The translations under genes were made by a program, and so were the position numbers. Below, piece after piece: positions 1 to 5,735 of a DNA stretch of 5,735 nt. The notes below the pieces were generated by a model. It was given only the letters and a program-made list of their open reading frames with translations. It had not been told where the DNA came from and searched no databases. Source of the stretch: an uncultured Mycoplasmatales bacterium (lineage in GTDB: Bacteria > Bacillota_I > Bacilli_A > Mycoplasmatales > Mycoplasmoidaceae); NCBI GenBank assembly GCA_910578525.1, contig CAJTRF010000051.1:1-5735 (forward strand), read 5' to 3'. The number at the start of each line of letters is the position of its first letter. Within the stretch, counting starts at the first letter, position 1.

Positions 1-1094
1 ATTCAATTTTTGACCTTAAATTGGCCTTATTAATTGAACTATTTTACTTATTATATGTATTATTTTATATTTTTACATAATTTTTACCGAGACTTACATC
101 AAAAGGAAGGATCGGTAAAAATTTTGTAACATAAAAAGATGCATTTTTTTTAACAAGAATAGTCTCAGTAAATATTATTCTACATTTTCTTCTTATTTTT
201 TTCTATTAGTTCTCTCAAAAAGCTGAGGCACAATCTCTCTTGCAATAAATTTATAAAAAAAATATTAAGTTAAAATCAAACCAAAATATATATATAATTA
301 TCACAAATACATTAAATAAAGCGAATACCAAAATCAAGCAAAAAGTAAGCTCTACAAAGTATCATTCATTAGACTGAGCTCGCTTGGAAGTATGATTAAA
401 AAGTTAAGAAGTTACAGAATCAGAACAACCACATTCCCGATGCACAACCAAAGTTGATATTAAAGAAGAAATTTTGAATGCTTCTCAAAAATCATTTAGT
501 GTTAGATCTCAAAGAGGGGAATGTTATAATACTCCATTTTTATTTTCTAGGTCTTTCCATTTTGCATGCCTTTTCTTCTTTGGCGGATAGTTTTATGAGC
601 AGAAAGATATCATATTAGGATTTCAGTATATATTTGTTATTTTACATTTCTCCATATTTAATGAAATAAGCACAAGGAGGATATTATTTAGCAAACATTT
701 CATGAAATATCGAGGAAAATTCTACATAAAGGTGCTTTTATGGAGTTTCCTTTTCATTTCATTTGTGATTATAAATTACTTATAAAGAATCATTTTGAAA
801 GGCTTATTCGGTTTGGCATTGTATAGTGTAAACTAGTTCAGGAATCTCATCAAATATCTGATATCTAATATTATATTAATACATAGTCTAATAGTAATGT
901 TAGTGAATGCTCCATTTACTGTGTATTTTACGCACTGGCTACGCTTTTCTAACCCTAATTCATCTATGCTACCAAAAATTGACATTTTTGTCATCCTCGA
1001 TTAATTTAGTATATATACTTCGCCACAGTCGCGTGGCATGATATTAAAGATTTATGTCTATATATGACAATTCCAATAGCGATAACCTAAAATA
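1..1094. other. AT-rich stretch without a confident gene
   Basis: I see no convincing standard-code gene here: stops are dense in all six frames. T-rich and A-rich tracts alternate. The one clear structure is the 12-bp inverted repeat at 79-123. If only TGA is treated as a stop, the plus frame 396-1067 stays open for 223 codons and ends 27 bases before the helicase start. Its translation is hydrophobic and shows no motif I recognise, so I do not call it a gene. No tRNA- or rRNA-like segment was recognised by eye. Confidence 0.55.
79..123. repeat. Perfect 12-bp inverted repeat (hairpin) with 21-nt loop
   Basis: AATTTTTACCGA at 79-90 is the exact reverse complement of TCGGTAAAAATT at 112-123. 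The ACCGA/TCGGT core contains G and C, which makes it less likely to be a chance product of AT-rich sequence. No gene lies next to it, so its role is unknown. It could be a foldback structure, a relic of a small transposon end, or a regulatory stem. Confidence 0.75.
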
Positions 1095-2633
1095 ATGACA
1101 AAATAAGTTATTAAAATAGAGGAAATCGGCAAAATTAATATGAAACCGTTTCCAAACAATTCTAGAGTAAGATTCATATGCGACATTAGTGAGATTGTGT
1201 CTAATAAAGTTAAATAATCTCACTAATGTCTAATTGTATAAAAGATGAATTTGATATGTGAATTAAATGAAATTTTTCTATAAATGAAACCAATGACATT
1301 GAACACAATGTTATTCGATCACGTAAATGAAGATATGGAGACAAAATCCGTAAATGATTTCCGTGATGACGATGACCCATTGAAAAGACAACAGAAAAAG
1401 TCGAACCAATTTCAACACTAGAAGAAGTCCAAGATCCATCATATATACAATGGCAGATGTTTGATGAGATTCCTGGTCGATTATACACTATAGAATGTGA
1501 AGGTTACATCGATAGGAAAGGCAATCCATTAGATGATGAAACAATGATTAAACACCCCACTATTGGAGAACATAAATATTGTGTTGATGGTGAATATTAA
1601 GCAAATTAGGTCCAAGAAATTTATCTGTGAAGCGCCAACCTGTTCTGGTAAATCGACAGCGATTCATAAATTGATATCATCACATAAAACAGAGAGGTTT
1701 ATGGTTATAGTTCCAACAGTGAATATCACTGAAGAGTTATATACCAAACTGAGTGATATGAATGTTAAGCCCATTCGATTGTATGTTAATGAAAATGCGT
1801 TTAAAGAGTTCCACAAAGATGTACACGATGAAATTAATATAATTATTTTTACTTAAAGCACTGCTTCGAAATATTTAGGTGACTTAATCAAATAATACTA
1901 TATGAAAGAATAACGATTAGATTACTTTCTAGTGATTGATGAAGCACATTTGTTACTACAACATATTGGATAAATTGAGTTAACCAGAGAGTTCGATAAA
2001 GTTGCATTAGTAAATGCCACTGTTGATGATATTAAACACTTCATATGCTTTAGAGATTACATAACCGTTAATACATGTATTAATGAGAGATATAATCGAG
2101 ACATCTATGTTAATAAGTTGATATCGAATGTTGATGAATAACGAGCCGAGATAGTTGACTTAATCGATACAAAGAGAATGAACTACGATTAGGTGTTAGA
2201 TTAAGATGAGATATAACAGAATTAAAGGTAAGAGATGTTTATTGTATAAATTGGTGAAGAAGTGAATCGACAATGTGATTACTTTGTATTTTTCTTGTAA
2301 AGAAATGATCACTTTAACAGAACTCTTCACGATGAGTGATATGGGCAAGTTGAAGTATGAAAGACTATATAAAACAGTTAATAAGCTATTACATCGTAAT
2401 CCTAATGCATGGAAATATAATACTCGTGAATTAAATGAAGAGATATCATGTGATGAGAAAAGTTGCAATGAAATTCTAGACCAGATTTCGACGCATATCC
2501 ATACAAACAAGTCCACAAAGTGAATCTCCAGAACAGAGTGATACATATACATTTAAATCCAGGTATTACGATCCAAACACCAAATAGTTTGGATATGTTA
2601 CTAGAATATGATCCAAAAACTATTAAATGATGA
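1095..2633 (+). pseudogene. Recoded SF2 DEAH-type helicase/ATPase remnant (TAA/TAG read as Gln, TGA stop, frameshifted)
   Basis: The gene must be read in five segments: about 1095-1376, 1376-1618, 1619 to about 2300 (the first frame again), about 2300-2488 and about 2488-2633. Together they give about 510 codons. Visible helicase motifs are Walker A APTCSGKST (1632-1658, about residue 180), motif Ia VIVPT (1707-1718), motif II IDEAH (1935-1949, about residue 280) and a motif III-like NAT (2013-2021). These identify an ATP-dependent superfamily 2 helicase. The N-terminal 175 residues are unassigned, and I cannot locate motifs V and VI with confidence. Eighteen in-frame TAA/TAG occur, at 1104, 1215, 1224, 1239, 1281, 1598, 1607, 1854, 1893, 1911, 1971, 2139, 2190, 2202, 2214, 2223, 2229 and 2247. 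No TGA occurs until the tandem TGA TGA at 2628-2633. Start: ATG 1095 follows an in-frame TGA at 1065. Under the standard code nothing longer than 97 codons survives, so the copy is presumably dead in a standard-code host. The alternative is an ordinary gene decayed by C-to-T change, but six intact CGA codons argue against that. The helicase assignment is firm; the recoding is well supported but is an inference. Confidence 0.72.
1182..1230. repeat. Perfect 15-bp inverted repeat with 19-nt loop inside the helicase 5' region
   Basis: GACATTAGTGAGATT at 1182-1196 and AATCTCACTAATGTC at 1216-1230 are exact reverse complements. The loop is 1197-1215. The arms sit inside the N-terminal part of the recoded helicase frame, and the right arm contributes TAA codons at 1215 and 1224. 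A perfect palindrome in coding DNA could be a template-switch scar, a small foldback insertion or a structured RNA element. The sequence does not decide between them. Confidence 0.85.
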
Positions 2634-2654
2634 AGCTGGTACACATATCATAGA

Positions 2655-2945
2655 TCATACACACACAACATTATATTTTCGGATAAAAGAACAAGATCTT
2701 TGATATACTAAGACTTTGACGCTTTTCCTATAAATAATACAGTAACAAGAAAAGTTCGGATATATGTCCTGAATTGATTCATACTCTTGGTTAACTAACA
2801 TTCCTTCTTTTTTTATCTGAACCTTGATTTTGACCCATTTTTGATTCATTCCTTTGGTCTCGCTCATTTATTCATATCTTTTATTATTATATGGCCAGAC
2901 TTCCTCTAGCACATATTTAGTTATGATTTTCAAATGCTCTTCCAT
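2655..2945 (-). CDS. Small recoded ORF of unknown function, convergent with the helicase (in-frame TAA, TGA stop)
   Basis: On the minus strand, ATG at 2945-2943 opens a 96-codon frame that ends in TGA at 2657-2655. It is interrupted only by one TAA (2870-2868) at codon 26. Read as Gln, the protein begins MEEHLKIITKYVLEEVWPYN and continues across the TAA through a lysine-rich middle (QKWVKIKVQIKK) to a Cys/Tyr-rich end. I recognise no family. Under the standard code only the 70 codons from the Met at 2867 would remain. It shares with the convergent helicase the use of TAR as sense and TGA as stop, and the two stops are only 21 bases apart. This suggests both belong to one compact element. The frame stays open upstream of 2945 into AT-rich sequence, so the true start is uncertain, and chance openness in AT-rich DNA is possible. 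With one TAA and no homologue it is weaker than the helicase. Confidence 0.4.
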
Positions 2946-3331
2946 ATAATATAAATATATTGCTTTATATAGATGTTTTTTTGAGTGAAAATCATATTTT
3001 CGAAAAGAAAAAAATGTGTATTACAATTTAAAAGACTGCACCATAACATTTTTCACTAACTTCTAAGATTTTTCAATATTTGATTTTTAATGAAAAAATA
3101 TAAAACATTTAAATGATCTAATTCCAGATTAATATATATTCATAAGATTTAAATTTATTTAAAAATCTAAAAATATAACAACTAATGTTGCTTTTTTATA
3201 TTAACAAAAAATGAAAAATGTTGAAAATAATCATATTTTTTTAGTTTTATTATGACCATCTAGCATTCAAAATTTCAATTATTATAGATAAAATTTTCAT
3301 TCAATTTTCAATTTGATTAAAATTTTCCAAA
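2946..3331. other. Very AT-rich non-coding leader region of the transposon
   Basis: This stretch is dominated by A and T runs with stops in every frame, and I see no gene. Small palindromes occur: GAAAAT-cat-ATTTTC at 2987-3001, and AGATTT/AAATCT arms at 3145-3150 and 3163-3168. They are short and AT-only enough to be chance. It probably contains the left part of the MULE, but I could not match a long terminal inverted repeat to the right side, so the left end of the element is not fixed. Confidence 0.5.
3297..3301 (+). promoter_or_regulatory. Possible initiator (Inr) TCATT upstream of the transposase
   Basis: TCATT lies about 30 bases before the transposase ATG. It fits the trichomonad initiator consensus TCA(+1)-pyrimidine-T/A, which usually sits a few to a few tens of bases before the start codon and replaces a TATA box. 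The motif is short and the region AT-rich, so this is only suggestive and depends on the host being a parabasalid. Confidence 0.25.
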
Positions 3332-5560
3332 ATGAATTTCTTTGTGTGGAGAAACTTAAAAACTCTTAATTTCCCGACCGCAAGAGAAGCTGATTTAGTC
3401 CTGAGGAAAAAAGCTTTGGAAGATGGTTTTGAAATTACTGCTCGTGATTCTACCAAAGTAGCAGGTTGCAGATATTATTGCAGACGAGGAGGAAGGAAAC
3501 GTGGAGATATATCAAATAAAATTGATTGCCCATTTTTTTTTAAAACTATGGCTTTTGAGAATCAAGATGGCTCTATATCAATTCGAATTTCTGAAAAAAA
3601 TATATGTTTGAATCACAATCATCAATTAAAACCTCAAAGACTTACTGTTAAAATACTAAATGAAGAAATATTACAAATTGTTCGAGATATGCTACATTCA
3701 GACATACCTCCTTCAAAAATCAGAAAGTTTCTATACAACAAAGGCGTAATCAATATTTCAACTTTGCAAATAAGATTGTTAGATACAGAAAAGCCAAACT
3801 CAAGTATAGTTTCAGAATCAGATGAACTGATTGAATATTTAGAAAACAACGATGGCTTTTATGAACCTTTTGAAAAATATCACGATGGCGTTAATCATCG
3901 ATTGGCTCTTTTTACAATGACAAAAGACGAAGAAAACAATTTAAGAAATTTCGGAGACGTTATTTTCATAGATGGAACCCAAGTAAAATTGACATTGAAA
4001 TGGGAAGTTATTCCAATAACGGTTATAGACAAAAACAAGAACATTAGATGTGGAGGTATTCTATATGCCAGTCTTTTCACAGAAGAAGTAATCATTTGGC
4101 TCCTAGAAACACTATTAAAATTAGATTTTATGAAACATAAACTCGAAACAATGATTACTGATGAAGATGCTGCCTTTATCGTTGCATTTAAAAAAGTTTT
4201 TGATGAAGAGGATAATAAAATGGATTATCCTGTAAAACATATCCTATGCGCTCTACACAAAACGAGAAATTTCATAAAAAAAATTAATTCTTTAGATTTT
4301 TCAAAAAGTGAAAAAGAAAGTTTTGAACAATACTTTGATTGTATATGCTATTCATTTGATCATGACAAAGCAATGAAGAATTTAGGGAAATTGCTCGATG
4401 TTAAAAAATTAAGAAGATACTTACAAAAAGAAATAATTCCATATCTTCACATGTTTGCTCGTTCCTGTATCGATGGTGCCCACTGCCTCGGATATAATGT
4501 TACTTCACCAGCTGAGAGTATGAATTCTATGCTTAAAAGATCCCTTCCTGACCGAATGCTAACATTACTTCAATCACGACTTGAATTCAATCAAATTTTA
4601 GACAATCATTTAATGCTTATTGAAGAGAAAATAGAGACTAAAAGAGTTCCGAAGGACAGCATTTTATTCAAAAAATATATACCCAAAATTGCTGATGAAA
4701 TCAGAGAACAAATTAAAAAAGCAAAATCCACTACTCTTGTGCCAGAAAGTTTTGAATATTATACTCATAAATCATGGTCTAATGAACATCCAGATGAAAT
4801 TTATAGGTTGAATGAGTGGTTCTGTAATTGCGGTTTTATTGACTTTTCAGGACTTCCATGTTGCCATATAATCGCACTTCATGCAAATCTCTTTAATGAA
4901 TTTCCGACATTTCTTGTGGATCCACGTTGGAACAGGACAAATGAAACATTTAAACAAGAAGATTCACTTTTGTTTGAACAAACACTCAAAGAAGCTGATG
5001 CAACCTCTGATGATGACGAAGAAGTAAATTTACCACCTCCAATATCGTATGAAACCAATGATTCAAATGAAATGTCAAATTTATCACAAGGAGAAAGGTT
5101 TTTGAAACTTTTTCATGTATCAAAATCAATTTGTTCACTGGCATCAGAAAGCGTTGAACATTCAAACGATATTGCTATTCAGTTCAAAGGTATTTTAAAT
5201 ACACTACGGGGTATGAACTCTGAACATAATCAAAATAATGAACAACAAGATGTTGATAAAGAAAGTACTGCTACTGATCCTCAAATCAAAACAATCGATC
5301 ATGTTGATGAAGTTGGTAAATTAAGAGGAAGGCCTCCCAAAATTAGAAAAGCTAAAGAACACACAAAAATAGTAGAATGCTCAATATGCTTGAAAAAACA
5401 TCTAATTACGGACTGCGAATTTTATGAAGAGTATACAAAATTACTATCAGAAGCACCTGATGAAGTCCCAGGCAAAAGAAGATGCGGACTATGCCGACAT
5501 TATGATCATACAATTCGAACATGCCCATTAAGGTTAAAGGCCACAACGAACAAAAGTTAA
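3332..5560 (+). CDS. MULE/FAR1-type transposase with DDE, SWIM, AT-hook and zinc-knuckle domains
   Basis: This intact 742-residue protein is the transposase of a Mutator-like element, which would bind element ends in the nucleus and cut and rejoin DNA. Residues 40-100 form a FAR1/WRKY-GCM1-like zinc DNA-binding region (C46, C50, C66, then the H95-N-H97 pair). The DDE catalytic core follows: D214 in FIDGT, D277 in ITDED, the CxxH motif C306/H309, and E395 in PAESMNSMLK. A SWIM zinc finger follows (C498-x-C500, C510-x-H512). An acidic linker lies near 558-565 and an AT-hook-like RGRPPK at 665-670. Two CCHC knuckles close the protein: C683/C686/H690/C695 and C718/C721/H726/C731. All expected catalytic residues are present, so the protein may be active. 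An in-frame TGA 18 bases upstream makes this ATG the first possible start. All 19 glutamines are CAA or CAG and the stop is TAA, so the gene follows the standard code, unlike its left neighbours. There are no introns. It could also be a domesticated FAR1-like transcription factor, but the complete DDE triad favours a transposase. Confidence 0.93.
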   Translation: MNFFVWRNLKTLNFPTAREADLVLRKKALEDGFEITARDSTKVAGCRYYCRRGGRKRGDISNKIDCPFFFKTMAFENQDGSISIRISEKNICLNHNHQLKPQRLTVKILNEEILQIVRDMLHSDIPPSKIRKFLYNKGVINISTLQIRLLDTEKPNSSIVSESDELIEYLENNDGFYEPFEKYHDGVNHRLALFTMTKDEENNLRNFGDVIFIDGTQVKLTLKWEVIPITVIDKNKNIRCGGILYASLFTEEVIIWLLETLLKLDFMKHKLETMITDEDAAFIVAFKKVFDEEDNKMDYPVKHILCALHKTRNFIKKINSLDFSKSEKESFEQYFDCICYSFDHDKAMKNLGKLLDVKKLRRYLQKEIIPYLHMFARSCIDGAHCLGYNVTSPAESMNSMLKRSLPDRMLTLLQSRLEFNQILDNHLMLIEEKIETKRVPKDSILFKKYIPKIADEIREQIKKAKSTTLVPESFEYYTHKSWSNEHPDEIYRLNEWFCNCGFIDFSGLPCCHIIALHANLFNEFPTFLVDPRWNRTNETFKQEDSLLFEQTLKEADATSDDDEEVNLPPPISYETNDSNEMSNLSQGERFLKLFHVSKSICSLASESVEHSNDIAIQFKGILNTLRGMNSEHNQNNEQQDVDKESTATDPQIKTIDHVDEVGKLRGRPPKIRKAKEHTKIVECSICLKKHLITDCEFYEEYTKLLSEAPDEVPGKRRCGLCRHYDHTIRTCPLRLKATTNKS

Positions 5561-5576
5561 AAATCTAACGAATAAA
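5558..5576 (+). terminator. Possible polyadenylation signals overlapping and following the stop
   Basis: The stop codon forms TAAA with the next base. That is the arrangement described for trichomonad mRNAs, where the polyadenylation signal can overlap the stop. A canonical AATAAA follows at 5571-5576. Both motifs are common in AT-rich DNA, so this is supportive only. Confidence 0.3.
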
Positions 5577-5639
5577 AATTATCTTAATTAATTGTTAGTT
5601 TTGAACAGTGTTTGCACTTTTGCTATTTGATATTTCAAA

Positions 5640-5670
5640 AATCATCAAAATTCATCAAAAATTCATCAAA
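5640..5670. repeat. Short tandem repeat, three copies of about 10-11 bp (TTCATCAAAA)
   Basis: AATCATCAAAA (5640-5650), TTCATCAAAA (5651-5660) and ATTCATCAAA (5661-5670) are three consecutive near-identical units, about 80 bases after the transposase stop. Short repeats beneath a transposon end can be transposase-binding sites, but slippage in AT-rich DNA would also explain them. Confidence 0.6.
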
Positions 5671-5735
5671 TATTTCAGTAAAATATCAGAATATTTCTAA
5701 TATTTTTATTTTCATCTGGTTAACAATTATAATTT

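Larger units (their letters stand above)
2946..5735 (+). mobile_element. Mutator-like (MULE) DNA transposon, ends not located
   Basis: The element is defined by its intact transposase gene. MULEs normally end in terminal inverted repeats flanked by 9-11-bp target duplications. Comparing the leader with the reverse complement of the last 175 bases gave only weak AT-rich matches, for example GTTAGT near 5592 against ACTAAC ending at 3060. The right end may lie beyond the window, or the element may lack long inverted repeats. The left limit given is simply where the neighbouring recoded ORF begins, not an observed boundary. Confidence 0.45.

Noticed and set aside
1210..1488. Open frame of 92 codons on the minus strand
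   Set aside because: It lies antisense to the recoded helicase N-terminal region, where the plus-strand reading connects to Walker A. Its own translation shows no motif.
1563..1856. A stand-alone 97-codon ATPase gene starting at TTG 1563
   Set aside because: Walker A and motif Ia without motif II cannot be a working helicase. The same frame continues through TAA to IDEAH, so this is only one piece of the recoded gene.
1095..2300. Introns as an explanation of the in-frame stops
   Set aside because: The stops are scattered singly within otherwise continuous helicase sequence, including between motifs Ia and III. Removing introns around each would delete plausible coding sequence, and only TAR, never TGA, is found.
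2196..2644. Two overlapping minus-strand open frames (2196-2552 and 2402-2644)
   Set aside because: Both are antisense to the helicase C-terminal segments and read as low-complexity hydrophobic sequence. I treat them as shadows.
3634..4095. Minus-strand open frames inside the transposase (3634-3849 and 3895-4095)
   Set aside because: They are antisense to the conserved DDE region and are shadows of the transposase gene.
3026..5623. Possible MULE terminal inverted repeat (3026-3060 against about 5592-5623)
   Set aside because: Only GTTAGT and a loose GCA-CTTTT match. The identity is too low in AT-rich DNA to claim an inverted repeat.

Overview
The window is AT-rich eukaryotic-type DNA with no bacterial gene organisation. 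It carries one intact gene, a Mutator-like (MULE/FAR1-type) transposase at 3332-5560 (+). It has no introns and uses the standard genetic code. The size and domain set of this transposase, an initiator-like TCATT shortly upstream and a TAAA overlapping the stop codon would suit a parabasalid such as Trichomonas or Tritrichomonas. That host assignment is an inference and other AT-rich protists remain possible.

The surprising part lies upstream. From 1095 to 2633 (+) the sequence encodes most of a superfamily 2 DEAH-type helicase/ATPase: Walker A APTCSGKST, motif Ia VIVPT, motif II IDEAH and a motif III-like NAT. It can be read only if TAA and TAG are sense codons. Along a frameshift-corrected reading of about 510 codons there are 18 TAA/TAG and no internal TGA, and the reading ends in a tandem TGA TGA. 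Glutamine fits the sites well, and 11 ordinary CAA/CAG and six CGA codons are retained. A second reading frame on the opposite strand (2945-2655) also contains an in-frame TAA and ends in TGA. It stops 21 bases from the helicase in a tight tail-to-tail arrangement. This looks like a fragment of a compact element or genome that uses a TGA-only stop code (TAR = Gln, as in many ciliates, hexamitid diplomonads and some oxymonads), lying beside a standard-code transposon. Four apparent frameshifts show the copy is decayed, or that the assembly contains indels.

Layout: 1-1094 has no confident gene. It contains a 12-bp hairpin at 79-123 and a suggestive but unproven TGA-free frame at 396-1067. 1095-2633 is the recoded helicase remnant, with a perfect 15-bp inverted repeat at 1182-1230. 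2655-2945 is the small recoded ORF on the minus strand. 2946-3331 is very AT-rich and non-coding. 3332-5560 is the transposase. 5561-5735 is its 3' flank, with overlapping polyadenylation-like motifs and a short tandem repeat. The transposase and the helicase remnant do not look functionally linked. They differ in genetic code, and the MULE may simply have inserted into or beside the older foreign segment.
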